A DNA stretch of 64,000 bases from Scatosoma sp045644545 (GCA_045644545.1 JAZRHC010000027.1:1-64000); one strand, 5' to 3'; counted from the stretch's first letter, positions 1 through 7,480 are shown. The notes: a model not told the origin generated them from the sequence alone. Made by a program: numbers and translations.

Positions 1-42
1 ATTCTTTCCGTGTAAAAATGATAAAATAAAAGGAGAAAGGAT

Positions 43-627
43 ATGGAACAAAAGAAAAAACGCCTCGTTGTAGCAACGGGAAACAAACATAAGCTCCGTG
101 AAATTGCAGAAATCTTCACCGATTTTGAAGTGGTTTCGCAAAAAGAAATGGGGTTTGACGAAGACGTGGAAGAAACGGGCGTAACGTTCGCGGAGAACGC
201 GCTCATTAAAGCTCGGGCGGCTTCGAAAGCGCTAAATTGTATCGCGCTTGCCGACGATAGCGGACTTTGCGTAGACGCGCTTGGCGGTGCGCCGGGGGTG
301 TATAGCGCGCGCTATTGTGGCTATCACGGCGACGATCAAAAAAATCGCGATTTGCTTTTGGAGAATATGCAAGGCGTAGAAAACCGCGCGGCGCATTTCA
401 CGAGCGCGATTGCGCTCGTCTATCCAAACGGCAAGGAAGTGGTGGTGGAAGGGCACACCTACGGAAAAATACTTCATAAAGAAACGGGCACGGGCGGCTT
501 TGGCTACGATTGCCTATTTGAAAGCGACGATTTGAAAAAGTCGTTTGGCGTAGCCACGGCGGAAGAAAAGAATTCGGTTTCCCACCGCTTTCCCGGCTTA
601 CAAAAATTGCGCGAAGAAATAGACTGA
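43..627 (+). CDS. rdgB: RdgB/HAM1-type XTP/dITP diphosphatase (copy 1)
   Basis: Hydrolyses non-canonical purine nucleoside triphosphates (dITP, XTP) to monophosphates so they are not built into DNA or RNA; cytosolic. The 194 residues start with the family substrate loop TGNKHK (about 12-17), followed by the ADDSGLCVDAL and GAPGVYSARY segments and the C-terminal EKN-x-SHR signature. An AAGGAGAAAGG ribosome site precedes the ATG. A second, more canonical copy lies at 52654-53256. Relative to that copy this one has YDC where the family has YDP, and FPGL instead of RAL after SHR, so its activity or specificity may have drifted. Family assignment is firm; why the genome keeps two copies is unknown. 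Confidence 0.93.
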   Translation: MEQKKKRLVVATGNKHKLREIAEIFTDFEVVSQKEMGFDEDVEETGVTFAENALIKARAASKALNCIALADDSGLCVDALGGAPGVYSARYCGYHGDDQKNRDLLLENMQGVENRAAHFTSAIALVYPNGKEVVVEGHTYGKILHKETGTGGFGYDCLFESDDLKKSFGVATAEEKNSVSHRFPGLQKLREEID

Positions 628-636
628 AAAAGAAGA

Positions 637-672
637 AGCGGAAATCGTAAATCTACGATTCCCTCGCTTTTT
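637..672 (+). terminator. Intrinsic terminator of rdgB copy 1
   Basis: An imperfect hairpin (core arms AATCGTA and TACGATT, extended by AGCG/CGCT) ends in TTTTT just after the rdgB stop codon. Confidence 0.65.
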
Positions 673-685
673 ATATATCGCCGAC

Positions 686-819
686 TGTCCATCGGAGGAT
701 TTGTCGCAAGCGACAAGCTTCACTCGCAACGAGCTAAGAGAAAAAATTAAGCTTTATCAAGCTTGCTCATTCGCGCGAACTCCGGATAAAGCGCGGAGTT
801 CTCGCCGACGATAACCACG
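686..819 (-). repeat. tRNA-Lys 3'-end-derived element with split T-arm (element A)
   Basis: Read on the minus strand, downstream of tRNA-Lys and its terminator. A T-stem 5' half ending in GTTCG (776-786) is separated by about 77 bases from the matching T-stem 3' half plus acceptor stem, CCTCCGATGGAC (686-698). Together these halves copy the 3' end of the neighbouring tRNA-Lys, with an insert placed directly after TTCG of the T-loop. The insert contains the perfect hairpin TGTCGCTTGCGACA (702-715). A TCGTCGG motif sits near 804-812. Element B at 44352-44462 has the same plan next to tRNA-Glu. Function unknown; it could be a small mobile or palindromic repeat, or a tRNA-like RNA. Confidence 0.55.
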
Positions 820-850
820 AAAAAAGACATCTACAAGAGATGTCTTTTTT
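820..850 (-). terminator. Bidirectional terminator after the tRNA-Lys operon
   Basis: A perfect 7-bp stem GACATCT/AGATGTC with a 5-base loop, flanked by six A and six T, so it can act on both strands. It begins 3 bases past the tRNA-Lys CCA end. Confidence 0.85.
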
Positions 851-852
851 CG

Positions 853-928
853 TGGTGGTCCATCGGAGGCTCGAACTCCGGACACCTTGATTAAAAATCA
901 AGTGCTCTACCTACTGAGCTAATGGGCC
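853..928 (-). tRNA. tRNA-Lys (TTT)
   Basis: Cloverleaf on the minus strand with D-stem GCTC/GAGC, anticodon stem CTTGA/TCAAG, loop TTTTTAA (anticodon TTT), T-arm CGGAG-TTCGAGC-CTCCG and an encoded CCA. The acceptor stem GGCCCAT/ATGGACC has one C3-A70 mismatch. Last gene of the five-tRNA operon. Confidence 0.95.
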
Positions 929-954
929 AAATAAAATTTGTCGCTTGCCTTAAT

Positions 955-1030
955 TGGCTGGGGTGGCAGGATTTGAACCTACGAATGCCGGAATCAAAAT
1001 CCGGTGCCTTAACCACTTGGCGACACCCCA
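955..1030 (-). tRNA. tRNA-Gln (TTG)
   Basis: Acceptor TGGGGTG/CACCCCA (the U1-A72 pair typical of tRNA-Gln), anticodon stem CCGGA/TCCGG, loop TTTTGAT (anticodon TTG), discriminator G and encoded CCA. Confidence 0.96.
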
Positions 1031-1043
1031 ATGTTAAAAAAAG

Positions 1044-1121
1044 TGGGGCGGGCAGAGAGGATCGAACTCACGACCTCCAGGGCCACAATCTGGCGCTCTA
1101 ACCAACTGAGCTATGCCCGCC
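1044..1121 (-). tRNA. tRNA-His (GTG)
   Basis: Anticodon loop TTGTGGC (anticodon GTG). Acceptor GCGGGCA/TGCCCGC is preceded by an encoded G-1 opposite C73, the identity pair for histidyl-tRNA synthetase. CCA is encoded. One U-U mismatch in the T-stem. Confidence 0.95.
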
Positions 1122-1129
1122 ATACTTCT

Positions 1130-1206
1130 TGGTGCGCCTGAAGAGATTCGAACTCCTGACACACGGCTTAGAAGGCCGTTGCTCTATCCTACTGAGCTAC
1201 AGGCGC
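1130..1206 (-). tRNA. tRNA-Arg (TCT)
   Basis: Acceptor GCGCCTG/CAGGCGC, anticodon stem ACGGC/GCCGT, loop CTTCTAA (anticodon TCT), discriminator A and encoded CCA. Confidence 0.96.
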
Positions 1207-1237
1207 GTATACACCTTTGACACGCCCGCAAAGAAAG

Positions 1238-1311
<74 letters not shown>

Positions 1312-1350
1312 ATTTTCATTTATCGGTTGCCGTATCAACAACGCTTGTAT

Positions 1351-1379
1351 ATAATAGCATTATTCCAAAAAATTGTCAA
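1351..1379 (-). promoter_or_regulatory. Sigma-70 type promoter of the first tRNA operon
   Basis: On the minus strand: TTGACA (1379-1374), 17-base spacer, TATTAT (1356-1351), about 40 bases upstream of tRNA-Gly. Confidence 0.88.
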
Positions 1380-1524
1380 ATCTTTTTCGCCGTTTTTCGA
1401 AAAAAATAAAAAAATTTTTTCATTATTTTTTCTTTAATAAAAATTATCAAAAATTGTTAATTTCTAACTCAAAACTTCCCGCGTTGGGAATTTTTGCAAA
1501 AGATTTCCTTATTTTAATAAAATA

Positions 1525-1533
1525 TGCTATAAT
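1525..1533 (+). promoter_or_regulatory. Possible extended -10 promoter upstream of purH
   Basis: TGCTATAAT with no good -35 hexamer. A CCGTG/CACGG hairpin followed by TTTTTT lies 10-40 bases downstream (1544-1575), so this could be an attenuated leader. It would give purH a leader of nearly 400 bases running antisense to the small membrane gene. The rest of 1380-1584 is AT-rich with nothing I recognise. Confidence 0.3.
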
Positions 1534-1584
1534 AATAAAAACTCCGTGTGGAACGCGCACGGCTCGGCGTTTTTTCGCAAAAAT

Positions 1585-1878
1585 TCAGAAAATAAAGAAG
1601 CGGAATCGGAACATAGAAATAAACAGAAATACGTTCAAAACTGCCAAAAGCGGCATCACGATCATCAAAAAAAGGTTGGAAAGTCGATATTTATAAATGA
1701 ACATACTCACGTATATCGCGATCGCGCCCCCTAAAATTCCCGTAAGCGCGAGCTTTCCGTCGAATAGCTTCGACGACGGCGAAACTTCTTCCTTTGCTTT
1801 CAACGATTTGATCAGCATAAACGCGTAAAAATTGATCGCAAAAATATACGCGATAAATAAAATATAGAATAAAAGCAT
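1585..1878 (-). CDS. Small DUF1294-like membrane protein
   Basis: About 97 residues from ATG 1878. An upstream TTG (1905) would add nine residues, but no ribosome site supports it. Three hydrophobic segments are visible: the N-terminal MLLFYILFIAYIFAINFYAF, a middle one around LTGILGGAIAIYVSMFIYKY, and the C-terminal LFLMIVMPLLAVLNVFLFIS. The LTGILGGAIA-x4-MFIYKYRL stretch resembles the LALLGG-x-GA-x-MxLFRHKT core of DUF1294 membrane proteins. That is a resemblance by eye, not a search result. It is divergent from purH, with roughly 50-60 bases between the starts. Biochemical role unknown. Confidence 0.6.
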   Translation of the reverse strand: MLLFYILFIAYIFAINFYAFMLIKSLKAKEEVSPSSKLFDGKLALTGILGGAIAIYVSMFIYKYRLSNLFLMIVMPLLAVLNVFLFISMFRFRFFIF

Positions 1879-1929
1879 ATTTTTAGTATTTCCAAAAACT
1901 TGCAAAAAATTACAGAGGTGAAATAGATT

Positions 1930-3468
1930 ATGAAAAAAAGAGCATTAGTCAGCGTATCCGACAAAACGGGCGTCGTAGAGTTTTGTAAGCGCTTGATCGC
2001 TTGCGATTACGAGATTATCTCGACGGGCGGAACGGCGAAAGCGCTTAAAGACGCAGGGATTCCCGTGATCGGGATCAGCGAGCTTACGGGCTTCCCCGAA
2101 TGCCTTGACGGCAGAGTAAAAACGCTGCACCCGGTGGTGCACGCGGGGCTTTTGGCGATGCGTTCCAACCCCGAGCATATGGCGCAGCTTGAAAAGCTCG
2201 GCATCAACACGATCGATATCGTCGCGGTCAATTTGTATCCCTTCAAAGCGACCATTTCCAAACCCGACGTAACCTTTGCGGACGCAGTGGAAAATATCGA
2301 TATCGGCGGGCCTACGATGATCCGCGCGGCGGCGAAAAATTATCAAGACGTTGCCGTCGTCGTCGATCCCAAGGACTATGAAAAAGTCCTTTCCGAAGTC
2401 GAAGCGGGAGCGATCACGCTGGAAACCAAGAAATATCTTCAATATAAAGTGTTCGCGCATACGGCGGTTTACGACAGTATGATTTCCAACTATCTCGCGC
2501 AACAGCTCGATATCCGCTATCCCGATTCCATCACGTTCGCTTACGAAAAGGCGCAGGATATGCGCTACGGCGAAAATCCTCACCAGAACGCTTCTTATTA
2601 CAGCGAGGAATTTATCCGCGCGGGCTCGCTTTCCAAAGCCAAACAGCTTTGGGGCAAAGAGCTTTCCTATAATAATATCAACGATGCGAACGGCGCGCTC
2701 GAACTCGTGAAAGAATTCGACGAACCTTGCGTGGTGGCTTGTAAGCACGCGAATCCTTGCGGCGTAGGCACGGGCAAGACCATTCACGAAGCGTATATCA
2801 AAGCCTACGCATCCGACCCCGTATCCGTGTTTGGCGGTATTTTGGCGATCAACGGCACGGTGGACGAAGCGACGGCGACGGAGATCAATAAGATTTTCAT
2901 TGAAATCGTGATTGCGGAATCCTTCACCGATGGCGCGCTCGAAATTTTAAAGGGCAAGAAAAATATCCGCCTTTTGGAGCTGCCCGATATCAAAGCCAAG
3001 CGCGAAGCGACGGCTTACGATATGAAGAAAGTGTACGGCGGTCTGCTCGTGCAGGACTACGACAACACGCTCTTCGCGCCCGAGAACCTTAAAGTCGTGA
3101 CCAAGCGCGCTCCCACCGAAGACGAAATGAAAGGGATGCTTTTCAACTGGAAGGTCGTAAAGCATACCAAATCGAATGCGATCGTGGTCGGCAAAGCGGA
3201 CAGAACGACGGGTATCGGTATGGGGCAAACCAACCGCATTTGGGCGGCGCAACAGGCGATCGCGCACGCGGGCGAAGAAGTGAAAGGCTCGGTAATGGCT
3301 TCCGACGCGTTCTTCCCGTTCCCCGATTGCGTAGAGGAATGTGTGAAAGCGGGCATCACGGCGATTATTCAGCCGGGCGGTAGCATCAAAGACCAGCTTT
3401 CTATCGACGCTTGCGACGAAGCGGGAATTGCAATGATCTTCGTCGGCGACAGACATTTTAAACACTAA
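1930..3468 (+). CDS. purH: Bifunctional AICAR formyltransferase / IMP cyclohydrolase
   Basis: Catalyses the last two steps of de novo IMP synthesis: formyl transfer from 10-formyl-THF to AICAR, then ring closure. The N-terminal MGS-like cyclohydrolase domain (about 1-190) has STGGTAKAL and GRVKTLHPVVHAGLL. The C-terminal transformylase domain (about 195-512) has DMRYGENPHQ, the catalytic CKHANPCG, and a C-terminus ending GDRHFKH. The 512-residue length is normal. An AGAGGTG ribosome site precedes the ATG. No other pur gene is adjacent, so the gene stands alone here. A strong hairpin terminator follows at 3509. Confidence 0.98.
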   Translation: MKKRALVSVSDKTGVVEFCKRLIACDYEIISTGGTAKALKDAGIPVIGISELTGFPECLDGRVKTLHPVVHAGLLAMRSNPEHMAQLEKLGINTIDIVAVNLYPFKATISKPDVTFADAVENIDIGGPTMIRAAAKNYQDVAVVVDPKDYEKVLSEVEAGAITLETKKYLQYKVFAHTAVYDSMISNYLAQQLDIRYPDSITFAYEKAQDMRYGENPHQNASYYSEEFIRAGSLSKAKQLWGKELSYNNINDANGALELVKEFDEPCVVACKHANPCGVGTGKTIHEAYIKAYASDPVSVFGGILAINGTVDEATATEINKIFIEIVIAESFTDGALEILKGKKNIRLLELPDIKAKREATAYDMKKVYGGLLVQDYDNTLFAPENLKVVTKRAPTEDEMKGMLFNWKVVKHTKSNAIVVGKADRTTGIGMGQTNRIWAAQQAIAHAGEEVKGSVMASDAFFPFPDCVEECVKAGITAIIQPGGSIKDQLSIDACDEAGIAMIFVGDRHFKH

Positions 3469-3508
3469 TTGAAAATTATTTTTTATTCTAAAAACTCAAT
3501 TCAAATGT

Positions 3509-3550
3509 AAACCGCAGTAGTTGCAAAATTAACTACTGCGGTTTCGTTTT
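3509..3550. terminator. Bidirectional terminator between purH and the XRE gene
   Basis: A 14-bp perfect stem AAACCGCAGTAGTT/AACTACTGCGGTTT with an 8-base loop, a T-rich 3' side and an A-rich 5' side. It serves the two convergent genes. Confidence 0.9.
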
Positions 3551-3565
3551 AAGGATTTTATATTA

Positions 3566-3781
3566 TTAAAAATCGCTTTTACCAACAAGATAATCAAGCG
3601 ATACATCAAAGAAATTGGCTAATTGAATAAAATTTTTTAGTGTAGGCGTTGCAACGCCTCGTTCGTAAGCTTGGTAAGACTGATAGGAAATACCTAAGTG
3701 TTTAGCAACTTCTTGTTGAGTTAAGCCGTCCAATGTTCTTAATTCATATAATCGTTTTGATAGTATTTTAAATTCCTGCAC
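3566..3781 (-). CDS. Cro/C1 (XRE) family transcriptional regulator, probable controller of the adjacent methylase gene
   Basis: A small helix-turn-helix protein of 71 residues from GTG 3781. The HTH core is LTQQEVAKHLGISYQSYQAYERG, followed by the usual tail FIQLANFFDVSLDYLVGKSDF. An in-frame GTG at 3808 would add nine residues, but it lies almost on the expected transcription start of the minus-strand TATAAT (3819-3814). GTG 3781 has an AGG ribosome core 9 bases upstream, so I prefer it. The gene is divergent from the methylase-like gene, and two palindromes lie between them (3814-3838, 3846-3864). This is the arrangement of controller proteins of restriction-modification systems; autoregulation is inferred. 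Confidence 0.85.
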   Translation of the reverse strand: MQEFKILSKRLYELRTLDGLTQQEVAKHLGISYQSYQAYERGVATPTLKNFIQLANFFDVSLDYLVGKSDF

Positions 3782-3808
3782 TTTTTTGTTCCTTTTACAA
3801 GTTTTCAC

Positions 3809-3864
3809 TTGACATTATACAGTTAAAAACTGTATAATAGAAAAAATACAGTTTAAAACTGTAT
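3809..3864 (+). promoter_or_regulatory. Methylase-gene promoter with two palindromic operators
   Basis: TTGACA (3809-3814), 18-base spacer, TATAAT (3833-3838). The 25-bp palindrome at 3814-3838 (arms ATTATACAGTT/AACTGTATAAT around AAA) fills the space from -35 through -10. A second 19-bp palindrome ATACAGTTTAAAACTGTAT lies at 3846-3864, across the expected start of transcription. A bound regulator would block the polymerase. The outer palindrome also supplies a TATAAT to the minus strand for the regulator gene. Confidence 0.8.
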
Positions 3865-3906
3865 CTCTACTATAAGACATAAATAATATGTGTAAAAGGA
3901 GAAAAA

Positions 3907-6192
3907 GTGGCTAATTACACGCAAGAAAAAGTGGGGCAAGAAGAATTTTATTCTCGCTTTTCCCTTACAGATTTTGTAACAATAGATAATAATACTGATG
4001 GCTATTTGACAAAAGGTGGTGCAATATTTGAATTTAAATGTCAAATTCTTCGTGTTGACGAAGTTCTTTTTCAAGCTATAAAATATTTAAGTCGATTAAG
4101 AATAAAGGGGCAAGGAGTACATAAACACATAGTTTTAGTATCGTTAAATGACGAAGTTGCCTATTGCTTTGATAGTGGGTTGTTTATTGAATATATTGAA
4201 AAAGTTTATATTGGTGGCGCATCAAAAAATAATAACATATTTTCTACGACAGTTACGCCTCTTGTAATAAATTACGGAAATGATCCGCAGGCAATCAAAA
4301 AATTATTGGATTTTATTGAAATTGATAATCCGCAATTTACAAAAATAAATATAGATTTGCATTGTGTAGTAGGGTGGGCAAATCGGTATTATAAAGAAAC
4401 GCATAAAAGTAAAATAGAGTTTTTCGAGGAAATACGTAAGCCAACTATTTTTAAAGAATATCTTTATCCTTGGGGTGGAAAAGAAGAGGATTTTAAATTT
4501 ATTATGGATTGCCTAAACGATTTAAAGAATAGGCGCGAGTTGGGGGCTTTTTATACGCCAAAACCCTTTGCTGTTAAAGCTGTGGAATTGGTTCGAAAGG
4601 CGATAGATCGTATTCCCGAGAATCATATGTGTAAAGATCCTAATTGTCAATATCGAGTTAAAGGTGAAAAAAGTCATAAGCATTATATAATCGTTGACAG
4701 ATGTGCGGGAACGGGAGTACTACAAGAACCATTATCCGACGAAGAACTTAAACATACCATTGTTGCTACTTATGAACTAAAAGAATGGGTTGTTTTGAAT
4801 ATGTTAATAGGCGAAAAAGTAAAAACTATTATTCCGCCTACTCACAACCACAAAGATGGATTGCTTATTGGCGGCGATGCTTTGGCTGTAAAAATTTTTC
4901 CCGAAGTTGAGGAGTTTGTCAATGATAAAGATTGCTCAATAATTATGTGTGAGAATCCTCCATATACAGAAGCAGGAGGAAGAAGTTTTTACGATCATAG
5001 TTCTAAAGACAACGAATGGAAAAATTCCTTGGTTTGTGAGGAAATGAAGAAGACTATTGACGGGGTTGCGAGCAATGAGAAATCAAACGCTTTTATATGG
5101 TCTGCATTTGAGTATTATTTAAAGAAAGAATATGACAGTTATATTTTATTTTCGCCTATAAAATATTGGAAAACGCAGCATTTAGTTAATAAGCAAATTA
5201 TAGACGGTTTTTACTGCAATAGAGAGCATTTTGGTACAGCAGGAAAATCTACTATTTCAGTAATGCTTTGGGGAACGAAAAATGATAATTTTGATACTTT
5301 GCCTGAGTTTCCAGCCTTTGATATTGTCAATGGGGAAGTTGAAGAAGTATGTCGATTACAAATAAAAAAGTCGTTTTTTCCTTTGTCAAAAATATATGAT
5401 AAAGACATAGACGGTAAAGATGTAGTTGGATTAGTTTGTATGACCGATGGAAAAGAGGTTAAGCAAAGTGATTATAGGACAAAGTTTAACGTAAAACCCT
5501 TAGATAACGATAATATTATCGGTTATTTAGCTACTCACGGTTTTTCTCCTAATAGCCAAGGACGAGTATTGACGAGAATCGGAATGGCAAATGGACACGG
5601 CTTTTTCTTGCGAAAGAAGAATTTTTTGAAAAAATTACCTTTATTTGTTGCCGCTTGCTTTTCAGAAGATGCTTGGTATAGAAAAGATGTCTATTCTAAA
5701 ACTAGTGATGGTGGAATTGAATTTGAAAAAGATGAAGATTTTTTAAAATGTTGTTTACTTTTTACTTGTTTAACGGATATAAATAAATGTCGTAGTTTTA
5801 TCGGTTCAAATAAAAAAATATATAGAAATGAGTTATGCTTGGATAATAATACATTATCGAGTGAATTATTGCAAAAATATCAATTGACTGATTGGGAAAA
5901 ATTATTATTGTTAGAATGGAAAGTTTTATTAGTGGAAGCAAAAAAATGTGAGGAATACGATAAAAGATTTAGCTACGGATTATATCAAATAATAGACGAT
6001 ATAAATCGAAAAGAGCCGCAATTAGATAAAAAAACTCGTCAACCTATACTGGATATAAAAACTAAAAAGCCGATAATGAAACCGAAATATCCCATTTTAA
6101 ACGGAAAAATTGCACCGTTAAAAAAGAATTTGATGGAATATTATAAACAAATGATTGAGCCTAAATTGTTTAAGTATCAATTAATTAAATAA
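3907..6192 (+). CDS. Type IIG-like restriction-modification protein (N6-adenine methylase with nuclease-like N-terminus)
   Basis: 761 residues from a GTG start (AAAAGGAG ribosome site). The central methylase carries the SAM-binding motif DRCAGTG (D264-G270) and the catalytic NPPY (N350), the signature of N6-adenine amino-methyltransferases. It is preceded by the ELGAFYTPKPFAVKAVEL segment typical of Eco57I/type I HsdM-like enzymes. The N-terminal 100 residues include GGAIFEFKCQ (E42, K44), compatible with the E-x-K half of a PD-(D/E)XK nuclease site; I see no confident complete site. The C-terminal 300 residues would hold target recognition. The gene is clearly AT-richer than its neighbours, suggesting transfer. 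It could instead be a solitary or phage-defence methylase. Confidence 0.75.
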   Translation: MANYTQEKVGQEEFYSRFSLTDFVTIDNNTDGYLTKGGAIFEFKCQILRVDEVLFQAIKYLSRLRIKGQGVHKHIVLVSLNDEVAYCFDSGLFIEYIEKVYIGGASKNNNIFSTTVTPLVINYGNDPQAIKKLLDFIEIDNPQFTKINIDLHCVVGWANRYYKETHKSKIEFFEEIRKPTIFKEYLYPWGGKEEDFKFIMDCLNDLKNRRELGAFYTPKPFAVKAVELVRKAIDRIPENHMCKDPNCQYRVKGEKSHKHYIIVDRCAGTGVLQEPLSDEELKHTIVATYELKEWVVLNMLIGEKVKTIIPPTHNHKDGLLIGGDALAVKIFPEVEEFVNDKDCSIIMCENPPYTEAGGRSFYDHSSKDNEWKNSLVCEEMKKTIDGVASNEKSNAFIWSAFEYYLKKEYDSYILFSPIKYWKTQHLVNKQIIDGFYCNREHFGTAGKSTISVMLWGTKNDNFDTLPEFPAFDIVNGEVEEVCRLQIKKSFFPLSKIYDKDIDGKDVVGLVCMTDGKEVKQSDYRTKFNVKPLDNDNIIGYLATHGFSPNSQGRVLTRIGMANGHGFFLRKKNFLKKLPLFVAACFSEDAWYRKDVYSKTSDGGIEFEKDEDFLKCCLLFTCLTDINKCRSFIGSNKKIYRNELCLDNNTLSSELLQKYQLTDWEKLLLLEWKVLLVEAKKCEEYDKRFSYGLYQIIDDINRKEPQLDKKTRQPILDIKTKKPIMKPKYPILNGKIAPLKKNLMEYYKQMIEPKLFKYQLIK

Positions 6193-6232
6193 AAAGCGCA
6201 GTCTACCGATAAAAGGTAGACTGCACTTTTTT
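6191..6232 (+). terminator. Terminator of the methylase gene
   Basis: A stem GCAGTCTACC/GGTAGACTGC with a 7-base loop, an A5 run upstream and a T6 run downstream. Also usable by the converging TSCPD gene. Confidence 0.88.
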
Positions 6233-6255
6233 AAAATATTGAATTTTTATTTCAA

Positions 6256-6513
6256 TTATTCCGCTTCTTTGCTTGCCTTGTATTCGTCGATCGCTTTGGA
6301 GAGCTGATCGGGGCAAGAAGTGTTGTTGCGGCATTTGATTCCCGTCAAGAGCGCTTGGATCTCGTCGAGCGGCTTGCCTTCCACAAGCTTTGCAATCCCT
6401 TGCAGATTGCCGCTGCAACCGTTCATAAACCGAACGTTGTGAATTTTGTCGTCCGCGTCCACGTCAAACGTGATCATTCGCGAACAAGTGCCTTTCGTAG
6501 AATAAGTAAACAT
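6256..6513 (-). CDS. TSCPD-domain protein (TIGR03905-type)
   Basis: 85 residues from ATG 6513. A GTG at 6528 is in frame but lies inside the ribosome site GTGAGGTT of the ATG, so the ATG is the start. The sequence has FTYSTKGTCSRMITFDVD, a central NGCSGNLQGIAKLVEGKP and the closing CRNNTSCPDQLSKAI, with several conserved cysteines. It matches the TSCPD fold also found at the C-terminus of class II ribonucleotide reductases. As a free-standing protein its function is not established; the cysteines suggest metal or nucleic-acid binding. It is followed upstream on the same strand by the DUF4364 gene, with about 45 bases between them. Confidence 0.85.
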   Translation of the reverse strand: MFTYSTKGTCSRMITFDVDADDKIHNVRFMNGCSGNLQGIAKLVEGKPLDEIQALLTGIKCRNNTSCPDQLSKAIDEYKASKEAE

Positions 6514-6559
6514 AGTATATAACCTCACTTTATTTTTTTACGTATTAAAAAGCTCCGAA

Positions 6560-7087
6560 TCAATCCACGAGCGTTTCGTAGATCGCCGAATATAAATCGG
6601 AAGCTTTGTATTCCCAGTTTTTATAAATATTTTTCGCCGTCTTTTTATCGGGTACGACGAATTTAAGCTCCAACATCGGCTGTACGGGGGAGAGGATTTT
6701 CAAAAATACCGTGTACGTGCCGTCTTTGTTTTGATAATAGTCGGATTTGCATTCCTGCCGCGTTCTCAGCTTCCCGCTGTTGTTTTTCACGAACGCGGAA
6801 ATCTCGTCGCGAATGCTTTTTGGAATATTGATATAAAAATTGCTTAAACTCTCTCTTCCGTCCGCCGTGATCGTATACAGCGGTTCTTCGTCCGCCGCGG
6901 AAATGCGGCAGATAAACCCGTCGTCGAGGAGTTTAGGAAGCAGTTCCATACAGTCCATATAATTGAGCCAATTGTTGCCCGCCACGCATATTTCCACGAT
7001 CGTGCGCTCGGAAAGCGCGCTTTCCATTTTATCAAAAACGAAAAGCACGATCAATTTATTGACGGACGTTTCTCCTTGGATCTGCAT
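6560..7087 (-). CDS. DUF4364 family protein
   Basis: 175 residues. The N-terminal part (NKLIVLFVFDKMESALSERT, then a winged-helix-like stretch through LPKLLDDGFICRIS and YTITADGRESL) is the family pattern. The C-terminal half is a mixed alpha/beta region (GTYTVFLKILS...LELKFVVPDKKTA). DUF4364 is a Clostridia family with a DNA-binding-like N-terminus and no assigned target. The start has a clear AAGGAG ribosome site. It lies between the HPr-like and TSCPD genes on the same strand, but a terminator at 7121-7160 separates it from the HPr-like gene, so it may have its own weak promoter. Confidence 0.85.
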   Translation of the reverse strand: MQIQGETSVNKLIVLFVFDKMESALSERTIVEICVAGNNWLNYMDCMELLPKLLDDGFICRISAADEEPLYTITADGRESLSNFYINIPKSIRDEISAFVKNNSGKLRTRQECKSDYYQNKDGTYTVFLKILSPVQPMLELKFVVPDKKTAKNIYKNWEYKASDLYSAIYETLVD

Positions 7088-7120
7088 TGTAAACTCCTTG
7101 ACTAAAAGAGATAAAAAACG

Positions 7121-7160
7121 AATTTTTTTAAAAAGGTCGCGAGGGGAAAGTTCGCGACCT
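7121..7160 (-). terminator. Terminator of the HPr-like gene
   Basis: Minus-strand stem GGTCGCGA/TCGCGACC with a 9-base loop, followed by TTTTT and a further A/T run, directly after the HPr-like stop codon. Confidence 0.85.
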
Positions 7161-7190
7161 GCTTTGCGAATTAAGTAAACCGATTAAAAC

Positions 7191-7418
7191 TTACGCTTCG
7201 AACTTTTTAAGCTGGGTTAAAAGCTCGTCGCAATTTTCCGAATATACTTCCACGGTGATAGGCTGGGAAAGATCGAGCGAGAAAATACCGAGAATGGATT
7301 TCGCGTCAACGACGTATTTACCGCTTTTCAAAAGAATTTCATAAGGATAGTTTTGCGTGATATTCACGAATTCCTTAACTCTTTGTGCCATTTCAAGGGA
7401 AATTTTGATAGATTTCAT
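7191..7418 (-). CDS. HPr-like protein lacking the phosphorylatable histidine
   Basis: 75 residues with the HPr fold pattern. The regulatory-serine segment is present as DAKSILGIFSLDL (HPr: KSIMGVMSLG). The N-terminal GIHARPA loop that carries His15 in true PTS HPr is replaced by LEMAQRVKEFVNITQNY, with no histidine. It therefore should not transfer phosphate from enzyme I. It could act as a Crh-like regulatory protein or scaffold; Crh also lacks His15 but keeps Ser46. It has its own promoter (7452-7480) and a terminator, so it is monocistronic. The family call is good; the regulatory role is inferred. Confidence 0.8.
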   Translation of the reverse strand: MKSIKISLEMAQRVKEFVNITQNYPYEILLKSGKYVVDAKSILGIFSLDLSQPITVEVYSENCDELLTQLKKFEA

Positions 7419-7451
7419 AGAAAAGATACCTCCATTTTTCTAATTGCCTAT

Positions 7452-7480
7452 ATTATACACGAAACTTTCAGAAAAATCAA
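7452..7480 (-). promoter_or_regulatory. Promoter of the HPr-like gene
   Basis: Minus strand: TTGATT (7480-7475), 17-base spacer, TATAAT (7457-7452). Confidence 0.8.

Noticed and set aside
1945..2787. 280-codon minus-strand open frame
   Set aside because: Antisense of purH with biased shadow composition and no promoter or ribosome site.
3469..6255. Integrative element at purH
   Set aside because: The methylase/XRE island looks acquired by composition, but I see no integrase or flanking direct repeats, so only the defence-module interpretation is kept.
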